From Amaurobius ferox (lineage: Eukaryota > Arthropoda > Arachnida > Araneae > Amaurobiidae), in assembly GCA_951213105.1 (NCBI GenBank), contig OX578146.1, positions 57,748,569 to 57,812,568 on the forward strand: a stretch of 64,000 nt of DNA, read 5' to 3'. Position 1 is the stretch's first letter; every line of letters begins with the position of its first letter. The notes beneath the pieces are model-generated. The model made no database searches, was not told where the DNA came from, and saw nothing but the letters and a program-made list of their open reading frames with translations. Below, in pieces: positions 20,871-34,333 of the stretch. The translations under genes and the position numbers were made by a program.

Positions 20871-22943
20871 AATTCAGTTAGAAGATTTTGTTACCGATTA
20901 AAATAATCGGTAAAAAATCGCTTTATTTTTTCAAGAAATTGCTAACTCTATGAGAAGGCTACAATTACCAATACCTCAAGAACAGCTAGTAATAACTACT
21001 ATACAATAGTGAAAATTAATTTCCGATGATCATTCCATTTACAACGAATCACTGATGCTCTAATAACAGATTTAGTTGCAGTTTAACAATTGCAGATTCA
21101 GTTTCTGATGTAAAATTAAGAAAACTTAATTTTATTCATTTATTTACCAACTGTTAACTAGCATGTCTCAATTTATACATATATATACGGAGTTAAAGTC
21201 CATTACTTTATTATCTGTGATCTCGGCGATACACAGCGATTCAAAAAGTTGCTATTCGGAGGTTACAAAAAAGTTTTACAAAACATCCGCTCTATAGATA
21301 ATTGAGTATTTAAAAAATTTTCCATTTTAAATGAAAGATTTGCAATATCTCAAAAATGGCGCTTCTGACAGTTCTATATATAATGCCATTCAATGTTTTG
21401 GATTTTCCCCTAATACGATATCTCTGAAACTTAATAATATTCTGAAAGGACTTTGGTAAGATTATTACATTAACTGATTATTTTAACCATACCAAATTTA
21501 ATGGAAATTGCTCTATGTGTTGGAGAGATATCGTGCATGTTGATCCTCAGGCTTAATTTCTAAATAATTGAGCCATATTCAATGATTTCAAGGGCGTTTA
21601 AACCAATTAAAATTCGATTATCATATTTTTACTGCGTCACATTACGTTTATTGTAAGAAAAGAATAAAGGCAATGTAGATTCAAAATACTTAAAGTATAT
21701 TGTAAACAACGCGGTGATGATAAGACTTCAAAAACGGCGTCTTTACCGTGTGTTTTGATTGCAAAATTCAGACCTGGGAAATAGAAGACATAGGTTTAGA
21801 AAAATACAAAAATATATACTAAATATAGATGCGATGCAAATGTTTTTTTATTTTGCACAATTTTATTACTCTTAGAGTCAATTTTAACTCCAAATCGTTT
21901 ATTAAAATTTCAAAAAGGTGTTTATTAATGAACTCTTCTGCTATCCTACTATAGTTTAAAGTATGAAGGTAAAGGTAAGGAGCTTAAACTCCATACTGAG
22001 AAAATGCAAATACTATTTGAGACAATAATTCAGGTGGCGCTGCAATAAGATATGTACCCCTGCATTGTATGTATCTCTATGGTGAAAGGCTTTAAATATC
22101 TATTCAAACAGTCAATTTTGTAGAAATTAATTAGTAGTAAAGTAGCAGTGCACATTAGATCTGAAACAATAAGGAATATTCTTGCGTATTCAAAATTACT
22201 TTACCGTTCAATTTATTTCTATCTTACTATATTCTGAACTCTGTCCTACAACTCTTAAAAAGTACTGATTTATTGTACTGATAATTAGTAAATATTAATT
22301 TAAAAATAATCAAAAGTACACATACTCAATCTTATGCCTCTCTATTGTGTCAAAAGAAAACAAAGAGCGCTTTACTAACACTAGCGACACCTGGATAGAA
22401 TTATCAAAGCGTTGTGGCATTTTCAAGCGCTTCATCCATAGGAGTTTTATCTCCTTCTCCCGAACTCCATGGTATAGATATTTTTTGCTTTTTTAAAACT
22501 TTTGAAATAAGAAAATTCGACGAGATTAAGAATTTCTGTCACAACACAGTTTAGCCGCATTTTTACGTTTTTAGAAATATCTCAGTCGAGTGTGTTCATA
22601 TATGAAGTGGAAACATGATAAATCAAAGACGAATGTTTGCGCATCGCCGAAACATCGCGTGTAGGTACTGTATTCGAAACACTTGAACTAAATTGAGTAT
22701 TTTATGTGATTTATATGGCTTGAAAACTGTTCAAAATTTCTGATTTTCATAGAATTATGTCCTGTGGTGAAACTTTGATAATTCCAAAAACAATGGAAGT
22801 AATATAGTCTTTACAAGAAAATAATGCAAACAAGACTACAGAACAGCTATCATAAGATAGCAAATGAATGGAACTGTCCCATTTATAATTTCATTTTATT
22901 TCCCAATCATTAATTAGCTTTGTCTCCCATTCATTACTTCACT
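20871..22943. other. Unassigned AT-rich sequence
   Basis: No gene, RNA, tandem array or family member recognised across about 2 kb. Confidence 0.5.
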
Positions 22944-23165
22944 TGCAGAGTCCTCGTATACAAACATAAATTGCAATTCCGTCCCAGTAGCTCAACGGTA
23001 GAGCGTCAGCTGGGCAGTTCGAAGATCCAGGGTCCAATTCAGGTTGGGGAAGCAGTGTTCTTTACATTGGCGCCCAAACATATCAATCCTGTAGGTTAGT
23101 GCAAACATGTCGGAGATCCGAAGATCCCAGACCGTGCGACTCACATAGTGGGTTTCGAGTAGTTA
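22944..23165 (+). mobile_element. TRIM-like element, 5' LTR and partial interior
   Basis: LTR 22944-23066 (123 bp) starts TGCAGAGTCC and ends GTTCTTTACA. It contains GTCCCAGTAGCTCAACGG (A box 22988-22998), GAGCGTCAGC and a B-box-like GGTCCAATTC (from 23031). The primer-binding-site relic TGGCGCCCAAACA begins at 23068, followed by the family interior (CCTGTAGGTTAGTGCAAACATGTCGGAG). The interior breaks off near 23110-23165 and no 3' LTR is visible. Confidence 0.7.
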
Positions 23166-23394
23166 GTTGCACGGCCGGGAAAGGATACCTCCTGCACTCA
23201 GGAGGCACACAAGTTCTACCATCCCGCCAAACGAACATTTATTTAGATCTGAAAAGATAACAGTTGATGAAAAATATTGTGATAAAACAGACAGTTTTAC
23301 ATTATATTTGAACTTGACAAGTACATCCATTCTTCAAAAATGGGAAATGGGTTATTGCAAATGTAGATAAAAAGATCATTGGAAAATAAAATTT

Positions 23395-23640
23395 AGAGTG
23401 AGGTATAAAAACATAATGAAAAATAGATTTAAATTAAAGAAAATAATAAAATTTTTAAAGTAAAATTTAGAAAATATATAAAAAGAAAATATATGAAAAG
23501 GAAAAAAAAAATAGGCACATGAGAAACCAAACAGAAATTTAGAATAGGATTTAGAAAAGAAAAATTAGAGAAAATACAAATAAAAAGGATCAAAAGAAAA
23601 AGAAAGAACCGAGAAAATAAAAACAATTAACATAGCTTTT
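23395..23640. repeat. A-rich low-complexity tract
   Basis: Purine-rich, mostly A and G on the plus strand. It could be the 3' UTR side of the retrotransposon fragment at 23772 (minus). Confidence 0.5.
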
Positions 23641-23771
23641 TTTTTCCCAACAGAAAATATGGATGGAGCATAATAAGTTCGTATAAGTTAATAAGAATGA
23701 AATAAATGGATTCATTGATCAAAATTAATTAAGAGCAGAATCTACTTATAAGTTTAGGTCACTTTATTAGA

Positions 23772-23915
23772 AATTGTCATGGCAACAAGAATACAGTTTT
23801 TAATTTTAACTACTGAAGAGGGATTTGAACGAACTTTGGAGAACCAAATTGGTATATTAGAGGGGAAGGGTATATTAGAGGGGAAGGGCCAATTTAAGAC
23901 TTTCACTCAATTGAT
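23772..23915 (-). pseudogene. C-terminal fragment of an R1/Jockey-type retrotransposon
   Basis: The minus-strand translation contains IKNCILVA and an upstream FSKV...NPSS segment, which align with LKNCILVA and FFKV...NSLL at the C-terminus of the remnant at 7154-8370. Only the last 40-50 residues survive. An 18-bp direct duplication (GGTATATTAGAGGGGAAG, 23850-23885) lies inside. The plus-strand open frame here is its antisense. Confidence 0.6.
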
Positions 23916-25089
23916 TATAAAATTCAAAATCACATGTGTGTCATTACAACTTAACTTAATTTAGCAATTGTCTAAGTTAAATATATGATGATCAATTTTT
24001 TATAAATATTTAAACTTTGAAAATCAATTACAAAGTATATATTTTAACTTTAATTTGTTCATAATTATTTACTTTCTACTTTTAAAAACACAAAACTGTC
24101 AATTTGCAGATCGCATAAGGAGCTATGTTTTAATAAACACTTTCACAAAGCTCGATTAATTGACCAAATCGAAACCAAAAAATATTTAGTTAAAGATTTA
24201 TAATCAGTGCCTCATGGCCCATCCATGACAGTTCTCCCCTATGCTATGCTGTATTTGTATTTTAATGTAGGGATAATCTCTGATCTTACTGATATCCTGC
24301 TAGCGTAGCGAGCTTCAAAAATGATGCTTGTAATGTTTGTTACAAATATACGGCTTAAACAATCTCTATAACATCATTACCATTGATCATTTTCGGAGTC
24401 ATATATAATCGGAGCACATCCGAAAAGTAACGAAATCTGGTAGAAAGATTCTTCTTGATAAGTTCAGAAACATCTCAGGCTGACTTTTTAATACGTATTA
24501 TTTTTTATACTCATTTCATATTAAAGGGGAAATTTGCACAATTTTCCACACCAATAGGATCATAGCCATCGAACGAATTATTTCAGAGTTTCAATCTTAC
24601 TATCTGTATAGAATCCGCAAAAAAGCTCTTTCATTGCATTTTGTTCGACATATGAAACACGCTTTTTTGATTTTTGAGAAACTACGAAAAAACAAATTGC
24701 CTTTTTGCATCTAAATAATCGAAATTGACTTTTATTCCAGCATAGCCTTCACAGCCGATTGTCCGATTAAGAAATTTCACAATCATAAATCTGCAAGACT
24801 GCCCCTCTTAAAATAATTCTATTAAAACAATATTAATCTGGTTGTCATTTGATGTTTTATAAGAATTAAAAAAAAACTTGGAAATCGTCAAATATCGATT
24901 CAATAAAGCGAACATCAAAATGCGCATTTTTCGTACAGAACTTTCAAAGAATACTGGAATATGGGATATTGACCCAGAACAAAATTTTTGGGAAAACGTA
25001 TGCGTAGCGTCAATTACTGAGATCAACGTATTTTTCTTTGAACGTGGGAAGCTCGAAACTGGATTGTACGTCTCACTTATCTGTTAATG
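23916..25089. other. Unassigned AT-rich sequence
   Basis: Contains stretches of moderate complexity around 24400-25080 but no recognisable coding motif or repeat match inside the window. Confidence 0.45.
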
Positions 25090-25540
25090 TATTCCGTGCA
25101 AATATACTTCTCCCCCCGGGAAGGGGGGTGCCCAGCGCAAGACAGTGATGTATGGAACTTAGCACTTAGCTTCATCATAACTCGAATCCTCCTTTTAACC
25201 GGGGGATAAATCAATCTGTTGGTGACCCTGTTGATAACGTGTAGGTCTTGAAGCAGACGCTTTCAGATGGCAGAGAAGAGTAGGCCTTTGTGACTTGTTT
25301 CCCAACCCGTCGGCGACTGGGGTCGAGTCTCGGGAGATTGCCTTCGCCCTGCCCCGTGAATGGTTCAGCCGACCCTTGCTAGCCTAATTGTGGTTTCACT
25401 TGGTAGTGGATAGATCTCTCGTAGTCGGCATAAACCACTAGGTTGCCCCGGAGGATTGTTTTGAACCTGTCCGTGCATATACACTTTAAATATAGCTTAC
25501 AAACTGTCGCTTGCCCCCTCCCCCTTATAAATTTGTATTG
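25090..25540. other. GC-rich island in AT-rich context, unassigned
   Basis: About 450 bp with clearly raised GC (CCCCCCGGGAAGGGGGG at the start, later CGTCGGCGACTGGGGTCGAG). A 90-codon open frame runs at 25379-25651 on the minus strand without recognisable motifs. It may be part of an unlisted repeat. Confidence 0.4.
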
Positions 25541-25861
25541 CCTAGAAAATATTTGAAAGGTTCCGTTGCGCTGCATTTGCTTATTTAGGTATTCCCTCAA
25601 ATAATTGCAAAGTGGATCCTCTTCTTCACTTTTGCCTAGAAGCATAAACAAGACGGTCCTGCCTGCTATAAGAAATTGAACAAATTAAAAATCCTGGCAT
25701 TTATACCCAATTTTTGAAAATTAGCATTTTGTAAGAAAACATCGAAAAGATTTAATTGCGAAATGATGGACTAACAAGTTTTAATATTGTATTAGGCCAC
25801 GCCCACATTTGTCCACGCCTACATTTGACCGCACCTATTTTCCCATTCAGAGGCTTTGAAA

Positions 25862-25930
25862 TAGTCGAACACCCAGACAACTCGACATAGTCGAACACTG
25901 ACCCCAGGGTTTACAGCCGCTATTTGAGTG
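25862..25930. repeat. Short interspersed segment shared with 33169-33232
   Basis: CAGGGTTTACAGCCGCTATT and GAGTGGCCGAAGAGA recur as CAAGGTTTTACAGCCGGAAT and GACTGGCCGGAAAGA inside the family B copy at 33 kb. Confidence 0.6.
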
Positions 25931-27857
25931 GCCGAAGAGACATTGGAATAGTGTCGATTTTAAATAGTGTCAATTTTAAATAAATATCAAAGAGGGAAGT
26001 ATACATTTTTAAGAAATTCAAATTTATTTGATGTCAAATCACTTTTTCATCAGTTGCTAAAGTGGGACATAATACGAAAATGGAAATACGATCTCAGGAA
26101 TTGGAACTTATCTACATTTTGTTTTAATTATGCCCCGAAAGGTCGTAGGCCAATATTTTAATATTTTTTCTTTACGGCAGCCATTTGGAGAATCCCTAAA
26201 TAAACCCTACAACATCAATATCCTGTCCACAGAGTATGAGACTGCAAAATATTAACAGTGAATTATTTTGGTGACTGATAGCAGTTACCGATAATATTTT
26301 ATAAGTATATTTTATATAAAAAATTATTTCGGTTGATAAAAGGAGGTAGAATGAATAAATTATAAAATCCAGAAAACTGCTTCGAATAGGCGACAGTTAA
26401 TAAAGATAATGAGCAAAAATCATCAGACTATCACCAGCATTCCTAGAAAAGCATGTGTGAACGTATTACATGCCTTGGCATGGGAATAGGCTATTTAGGT
26501 TTGCATGCAATTTCGCCAATGTTTATATAGCGCATTATATTTTTAAAAAACCTTAAAGTCCATAGGCCCAACCACCAACTGCCCGGAATTATTTTCTCAC
26601 CGTTCGGAAATCCATATTATTCCACCTCGTCATTTAAGAAAGGCTGCGATAACCGTACTACAGTGTCTAGAACTAGCTCCCTTCTAGCCACTGTAACCGT
26701 ACTATGAAGTCGTCGGAATTCGGTTTCGTTACACTTTGATGGACAGAGGGGAGGGGGGGTGGAGTTAAGGCGGAACCTCTCTGGACCAATCGAAGCCAAT
26801 AGTTAAATATGAAAGGAGTTAACATAGTGCTTTATACTTTTACCGATGGAGAATACTTTTTTTTCGCAGATGAAGAATACTTTGATTAATATAACTGTGT
26901 GATTTCGATTGACAATAATATTAATCATAATCGCCTTTATTATAAATAAGCAAAAAGTTGGAAAATAAATACATTTTTTAAAGGAATTACTAAATGTTAA
27001 ACGTACTAAATGCTTTTGATATCAATTTTCGAGGAAACTAATATACGTTATCCACAGTTTGCTCATCTAAAAATTACACTAGGATTAATATATCATGGTT
27101 TAGTTTTGATATCAGTGCCACAGAAAAAAATTAAGAATATTTTAACAGTTTTTGTTAAGCAGTTGAAATTCTTTCATATTTAAGAAATACATTTTAAATG
27201 TCAGAGTTTTTGCTGTATATTCTTTTTATTTGTGCTGTATTTACTTTTACAAATATAAAAAATACAAAAATTTTTTGAAAATGTGAGTGGTAAAATATAT
27301 ATCTTGTACTTGCTTTTAGTATTTGAAAAGTATTGGGGGAGGGGGCGGGGGTCCTTTCACAAAATATGATGAAATTCATGTGAAATGCTTAGGGAAAATC
27401 TTAGTTTTCTTCTCAGGTATAAACAACATAAAGAAGCGAAAATCATTTACAAAAGTAAAACACGGATAAGTAAAACTATAATATTAAAAAAAAAAATGAA
27501 ATATATTTAGCAAAATGTTATTTTATTTCTTAAATAATTGAACCTGAACAAAATTTTACATCCGCGAGTGCAATGATGAGCTAGTTCTCAATGGACTACA
27601 GGAAAATTAATTTTAAAGTAAACATCATCTGTCATAGTAGAAAATGTATGTTTCATCTTTGGTTGGTATAAAGTATACTTAACTAAAGTATAAAAAATTT
27701 TCAAATTAACTTCAAAATAAATTTTATGAAATCGTAAACTTAATAATTTATTCAAGTTAGGTAATTTGAGGAAAAAACTTTAAACATAAAGCTCTGCATG
27801 TTATTACAAAACATTTCACCTGAATATTTGTGTAACAGATGGCAGCACAAGTTTTAA
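25931..27857. other. Unassigned sequence
   Basis: Mostly AT-rich, with a more complex segment at 26560-26800 (GAGGGGGGGTGGAG near 26748). No gene supported. Confidence 0.45.
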
Positions 27858-27955
27858 AAATAAAATCCACTTTGATTCGAACCGGAGACCTCTCGATCGC
27901 TGACTGTCAGTGTCTCTCCTACCTCCTACGCAAAGAGTGCTATGCCATCTTCAGT
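27858..27955 (-). other. tRNA-like relic
   Basis: The minus strand carries a canonical B box GGTTCGAATC preceded by GAGAGGTCTCC and a GTCAGCGATC-like arm, with GGAGGTAGGAGAGAC in the D-arm position. It resembles the head of a tRNA-derived SINE. No body or tail is recognised, and cloverleaf quality is poor by eye. Confidence 0.4.
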
Positions 27956-28783
27956 GAAATAAGAAATTACATACTCTGAAACTTACAGTGCTATTTCAGG
28001 ATGTTCTTTTAAAAGTAGAATACATTTGAAATTGTTTTAATATTGTTTCGGGGAAAGAAATTGTATAGAGAAAATACAGGTTTTGTTTTTAAAATTCTGT
28101 CAGACATTTATTTAACGATTCGTGAAAGAGAGATAGTTGAGTTCGCTAATGTTAACATAGCTGAAACCTAAAATAATTATACCAACATCCAAATAAAAAA
28201 AAAGAAAATAAATATTTTGAAAATTGATAGAGCAGATCCTTTGAAGTAATTAAATGAGTTTGTATTTTAATATATGTGGAATGAAATGTTCAGATTTGAT
28301 GAAAAATTGGTTCTTGTAAAATTTCTCAAAATCGTCGTTTTACTTATTCCAAGTAAATTATTATCGAAGCATTTGATACTAATTTGGTCGGCAAGTTGGT
28401 GGTAATTTAACCTGAACAATGAAACAAATTCATTGTCAATTAGCATAATTAATTTATCCTCTGTGGTTGAATTTTTCTTCCTTTCAAAACCGATCACTCG
28501 CAAATACAAGACCGCCATCTTGAATACTGCTATTACGTATCTTATTTCAGGTTTCACGGTCTCCTTAGAGGGTGAAATTATTGAAGGGTTTTTACGAACC
28601 TTCGTATAACTTTACGTACCCTAATAAGACTCCGTGGTACCACATTTCGTAAAATTTGATTGACGTGCGGAATAACCGGTTATTTCGAACCCGGATAGAT
28701 TTACGATGTGTTGGTGGTAGAGTACCATGTTACGAAAAAATTTTGTAACCTACGATCCCAACGCCATTTCAAATGTAAAAAAA
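27956..28783. other. Unassigned; small open frame at 28267-28557 (minus)
   Basis: The frame has an ATG in strong context (CAAGATGGCGG near 28517). About 36 codons later a CAG/GTTAAAT could act as a splice donor. No motif or homology is recognised, so I do not call a gene. Confidence 0.35.
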
Positions 28784-30122
28784 TTGATGTAGACAGCACA
28801 TGACTTTCCTTATGTAATGCAATAAATTTACTTCTTTAATGGTGAAAAAGTGATGAGAAATTACACGGCACAGTGCTAATGTTATATTGTACATTTGCGC
28901 TTTTCCGGATGACAACATGTAAAGCTATTTCGCACCAAATTTACTTATATTTTACTCAACCCTAAATTAGCAATTATTAATATTGATATCATCCTCAATA
29001 AGCAATGTAGTCCATATATTTAAAAATTTTAATAATAAATTCATCAATTAGGCGTCATTTTCATTAACTTGGTATCATTTTTTGCAATTTTGATGATATT
29101 TTCGTCAATGACGATATATAGCCAAGTTGGCGATATTTCAAAAGGCATTTCTCATACAATAAAAGTATGTCCACCATATGCCTGAATTAAAAATTTGCGA
29201 AACATTGCATTCCATTTGGCTTCATTTTAATAAATTTGGCGACATTTTTAACAATTTCATAACATTTTTATCAATTTGGCACCTGTTTCGCCAATTTGAC
29301 AACAATTAAAAAAAAAGTCGAAAAGTTGGCATTATGCCACCAAAATTCGTTGCCAGATTTCCGCCAAACGTTACAGACCGATAAATAGGTATTCTTATGT
29401 TCTTTCTAAAATATTGAATTTTCCTCAATTAATTGTGATTTTCATTGATTAGCGTCATTCTTATCAAATTGGCGACATTTTTATCAATTTGCAGGCATTT
29501 TCATCAATTTGCCGACATTTAAAAACTCGCCAGGTAGACCAAATTCCGCCAAATTCGTCTCCAAAATTTTGTTAAGCATTATGGTCGCAAAAATAGGTTA
29601 TTCTTATAGTAGATAAAGGACTAAAGACGTGCAAATACAAAACTATTACCCAAAGTTTCATCTTGTATGGTAGATAGATTCTTATATTTTTCGTAGGGTA
29701 GATTCTTATATCTGTTTATGTCAATCGTTTTCTAAATAAAAAAATACATAAGAAATGATTATTTGCATAACATTATTGAATGTTTTAACTTTTTGATGAT
29801 TTTTTTAAAAATTTATTTCAAAATTTAGGAGGGTTCTGAACATTCGATTGCGTGTAAAAACAATAGGCTTCCAGTAATCACTGATTGTGATTTTTGTACA
29901 AAATTTTGTTCGGATCGCTTGACTCGTTCTTAAGATATCGTCTCCACAGGCTCACTGACAAACACACGCACACACGCACGCACACGAATATCACCACAAA
30001 AACATCTGATTCGTGTTCAGGGATGCTTAAAACGTGCTCTCCCGTCGAAAACTCGAATTCGAAATTTCGACCCCGTCACAATACTTTCCTTAAACATTTA
30101 TACTATACATATAAGGAAAGTA
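28784..30122 (+). mobile_element. Repeat family B, long copy; left half of a palindrome
   Basis: 5' end TTGATGTAGACAGCACATG, then CTTTCCTTATGTAATGCAAT, two rounds of the GGCGACATTTTTATCAATTT-type tandem region, a short (CA)n/(CGCA)n tract (about 29963-29985), TCTCCCGTCGAAAACTCG, and a degenerate terminal hairpin near 30083-30121. Its 3' 410 bp is mirrored at 30193-30612. Confidence 0.8.
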
Positions 30123-30192
30123 AAAATATATTCGAATACGTATAAGAAAAGTAAAAACATATTCGAATACATGTAAGGAAAGTAAAAATGTA

Positions 30193-30612
30193 TTCGAATT
30201 CCTGTTTTCGACGGGAGAGCACGTTTCAAGGATCCCTGAACACGAATAAGATGTTTCTGTGGTGATATCCGTGTGCGTGCGTGCGTGTGTGTGTGTGTGT
30301 GTGTGTTTGTCAGTGAGCCTGTGGAGACGATATCTTAAGAATGAGTCAAGCGATCCGATCAAAATGTTGTACAAAAATCACAATCAGTGATTAATGGAAG
30401 CCTATTGTTTTACACGCAATCGAATGTTCAGAACCCTCCTAAATTTTGAAATAATTTTTTAAAAAATCATCAAAAAATTAAAATATTCAATAAAGTTATG
30501 TAAATAATCATATCTTATGTATTTTTTTATTTAGAAATCGATTGACATAAATAGATATAAGAATCTACCCTACGAACAAATATAAGAATCTACCACACGA
30601 GATGAAACTTTG
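30193..30612 (-). mobile_element. Repeat family B, 3' part in reverse; right arm of palindrome
   Basis: Reverse-complement copy of about 29652-30064, including the shared variant GTAGGGTAGATTCTTATATCT that other family B copies lack. That points to local inverted duplication and not independent insertion. Confidence 0.8.
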
Positions 30613-32744
30613 CATGTCCAATGCAAAGCATCATCAATTTGCATCTCAATGCTAGTCCTTATTTATATATGCCCCAATAAATAATTAGAATGGAGCCCAT
30701 TCAAGGGTTTAGATGGCCCTGACGAAACGTTTGGCAAAGATGTATTTTTTATTTCATCCTAATAATAATTATGACTCTGAATTGGCTTTTAATTGGGCAT
30801 AAACAATATAGAATATAAATGCATAAAGGAGCAGAATGAAGCAATGCACTACAAAGTATTGTGTAAATCAGTTAACAGTAATTATTAGGAACCTTCATAT
30901 ATATTTTATCTGCGTGAATGTAGTTTTTTTTTTTCAATTTTCTTAAATCATGATTGTAGAATTTAACTTTGCCCTCTGCCCAAATTCTCCCTTTTCTTCT
31001 TACCTGAAATTCATCAGTTTTAAAATCTATCGAATAATTCTACCTTTTCATTCATGACCTGCGTATATCTCGCTATTAAATTCTAACATCTCATTTTAAT
31101 AAATATCTCAAATTTCCCACCGCCTCTGTCAATTTGACAAGGGTAAAATAGAGCCGCTCCCAAAATAGTAGAAATTTCGCACAGGGCGCGTGGCATTTAT
31201 GACAGGAACATCGAATTTATAGCCTGCCCTTTCAGATTTCCCGCCAAAACCCATCAAAATTAATCAGAATTATTTACGTGCGCTCAGATATGATGGCAGC
31301 GAAAGCGTTGGTTTAGAATTAATGGCGTGTTGGAAACTTTTGAAAAGAAAATCGTCTGCGCATAAGACAGCCAATTTGTTAAAGTAAAACTGCACTTAAA
31401 TTAGAGTTTAAATAGAGGAGACAATGTTTAATGTAAAATCCATAGAAGAAGGTATAAAAGAAAATAAATAGTTATTAGACAGTTGTGTAATTTGATGGTT
31501 AATCCTTTAGGCTCACTGTAGCATGCATGACTTTTATATTTCTCAACCAGAATATAAATAAACATTTTTCAGTGTTTAGAGTCAGAGAGGAAGAGATAAA
31601 ATTTTCATTCATGATAATCTTGAAAATGCCATGGTGATTTGAGAATTATGTAATGAAATCGCTAGTGTTAATAAAATCCCAGTTGTTCTCATTTGAAGTA
31701 ACAGAAAAGCGGAACGTTCATATGTATATTTGATTATTTTTAAATTAAAGTTCCTTAATTATGAAAAAAAAAGTAATACGTATTCTTCTAATTGTAGAAC
31801 AGGGTTCAGAAGAAAGAAACGCAAAAATATTTTGAAAGGCAAATTAAATTGGAATAAGTAGTAATATTCTATTTTTTGTTTGAGTTCCAATTTGCATTGC
31901 ACTGATAATTTTGTTCTGAAGAATTAAAAATCTAAATAAATATTATTTAATGCAATATTAGCCTTTCGCCATAGACTATAATACTGTGAGACCTAGCTTA
32001 CCCTAACGCCACTCGGATTATATTCTCAAGTGATTTCGACGTTATCCCAACATGGAGCCTTAACACCTTCATTTTACCTCCGTGGTGTATGCTCACAGAA
32101 CTCGCTTATAGGGGACGTTCCCAAAGTTAAGACCGAGCTCCCTTTTTTAAATTATACCACTGGCATTATACCACTGGCCACGAACTCCATAGAAACTAAC
32201 AAATTCTGCCTTATCTCACGAGCGGCATCAAATTTCTTATGCATTGAACCCAAACTGAATGATGCAGCAACAGCCAAATTCATATTTACAGAACTTACTT
32301 AAGGGCGTTCCTAAAATTAGAATTTCGCGAACAGTTGCAGATAACAGCATCTATGGACTAGATTCACGATTGATCCCGGCTGCATGATAAGGCTGAAATT
32401 GTCGGCAGTCCCAAAATTAATATAAATAGCTAGATTTTTTTTTTTTTTTTTTTGCCAACATTGCATGGATCTTCTATTGCAGGCTCAAAATGCACGGTTT
32501 ATGCTGGCTAGATTACAACAGAAGCGCAAGTTTAGCTTTAAGAAAGCTCTCTATAAATATGCTTTGAAAAAATTTATGTCGGCAGCAAAACATCGAAATT
32601 CATACGAAATTTTAAATTAACTTGACGTGGTAACATACGACAAAATATGGCATAATTATGCACAAAAATGGTTATTTATGACTCAATAATCAGAAAACTT
32701 AACTTCAATCATTGTAATGAAAAAAAATGCTGTAATGCAATTTT
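30613..32744. other. Unassigned sequence
   Basis: AT-rich, with a poly(T) run at 32434-32452. A 90-codon open frame at 32030-32302 (plus) has no recognisable features. No repeat match was found within the window. Confidence 0.45.
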
Positions 32745-33030
32745 TTGTGTTCTTGGCTTTATTATCCCCTCCGTGGGGGTGAGGGGAGTTACCGCATAGT
32801 CGGGGGAGTTCTCCCCAGGGAGTACATTGTCAAAATTGGTATCAATCGAATGATTTTTTTAAGTCCTTTAAAATGAAAGATAACATGCTATAGTTGCGGT
32901 TATAACGATAATGATTTTTCCTTTTTTTCTTTTTCTCAAAATGTGCACACAAGCGACATAAAATCACAAGCTGCTTAAAAGTGGTTTCTTATACGAGAAA
33001 GTTCAGCTGAGCCACAAGCCAGCTAATGTT
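32745..33030 (-). mobile_element. Repeat family C fragment, reverse orientation
   Basis: TTGTCAAAATTGGTATCAAT, TTTAAAATGAAAGATAACAT and, further on, GTTCAGCTGAGCCACA match the complement of the family C copy at 34728-35172. Confidence 0.6.
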
Positions 33031-34333
33031 TACTGTCCTTATATTCATAGACGCATTCGAGTTTTAGACAGGAGAGCACGTTTCAAGCATCCCTGAACAT
33101 GAATCAAACATTTTTGAGATGATGCAGGTGTGCGTGTGCGTGTGTGTGTGTGTGTGTAAATGTGTGTGGTGACCCAGATCACTCGGCTGACTCAAGGTTT
33201 TACAGCCGGAATTTGACTGGCCGGAAAGAAGGTGTGTGGTGTTTGTGTATGTGTGTGTGGAGACGATATCTCACGAAAGAAATTTGGTAAAAAAATTACA
33301 ATCCTTGAATACTTGAAACCTATTGTTTTTAAACGCAATCGAATGCTAGGAACCCCTAAATTTTCGAGTGAAATTTTGATAAAATCATGAAAAAACATAC
33401 TTTTAATAAAGTTACGTAAATACACATATCTTATGCAATTTTTCATTAGAAAACGATTGATACAAACTTAGAACGCTAGCATGAACCGTTCTTGGGATAT
33501 TGCAGATCACATAAATTTGTCACAAAATCACATAAAATAAAAAAAATATTAACTATTCTGAAATATGTTCACTTTCCGTATGTAATATCATGCAATAAAT
33601 TTTGCGACATCATTCTCGTCGATCTAGCTCGTTCCATTCATAAAAAAATATACTTTGGGTAGTACTTTTGTATTTGGAACCAAATAGTAATTTATTTGTT
33701 ATAAGACTAACTTATTTCTCCATCCAAAGCTTGCCAACATTTTGGCGACATTTTAGTGACGAATTTGGCGAAATGTCGCCAACTTGGCAAATTTTTCAAA
33801 TGTTGCCAACTTAACGAAAATGTCGCCAAATTGATAAGAATGACGCCAAATGGGAAGTAATGTTTCGCAAATTCTGATTTCCATCATATGGCGGGCATAC
33901 CTTCTAGTATATAATAAATGCTCTTCTCTCCGTTTGTCTGTATCACTTGGTGATGCATTTTGCAAACTTGGTGAATAAACTTGGTGAATAAGTATTGCCA
34001 ACTTGGCGATATTTCGCCCCAGATTGACGAAAATATCGTCAAAAGTACAAAAATGACGCTAAATTCATGAAAATCAAGCTAAATTGATGAATTAGTTGTT
34101 AAAATATATCACTATATGCTATCAATATTGATAATTGTTTATATAGAGTTGCGCGACATATAAGGAAATTGGGTACTTTGAAATAATTTTAGATGTTATT
34201 ATCCTGAAAATCGTCAAATGTACAATTCAACGATAGAAACACAGTACCGTGTATCTTATACATTATTTTTTAACTGTTAAAGTAGTAAATTCATTGCATT
34301 ATACAAGGAAAGTCATGTGCTGCCCACATCAGA
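33031..34333 (-). mobile_element. Repeat family B, reverse copy with nested segment
   Basis: Runs from a decayed hairpin side through (TG)n (33120-33160 and 33230-33260), GGAGACGATATCTCACGAA and the TTGGCGACATTT tandem region, to GTCATGTGCTGCCCACATCA. The microsatellite is split by 33169-33232, a segment also found at 25862-25930. Confidence 0.8.

Noticed and set aside
22981..23060. Functional tRNA gene (glycine-like anticodon position in the consensus fold)
   Set aside because: It lies inside the LTR of the miniature element, has a damaged B box and imperfect stems, and recurs in other copies.
26617..26799. Possible gene or LTR end (GC-rich, CTGGACCAATCGAAGCC)
   Set aside because: No second copy, no terminal repeats, and only a short open frame.
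28267..28557. First exon with ATGGCGG start and CAG/GTTAAAT donor
   Set aside because: Signals are weak and common by chance, and no downstream exon or motif was found.
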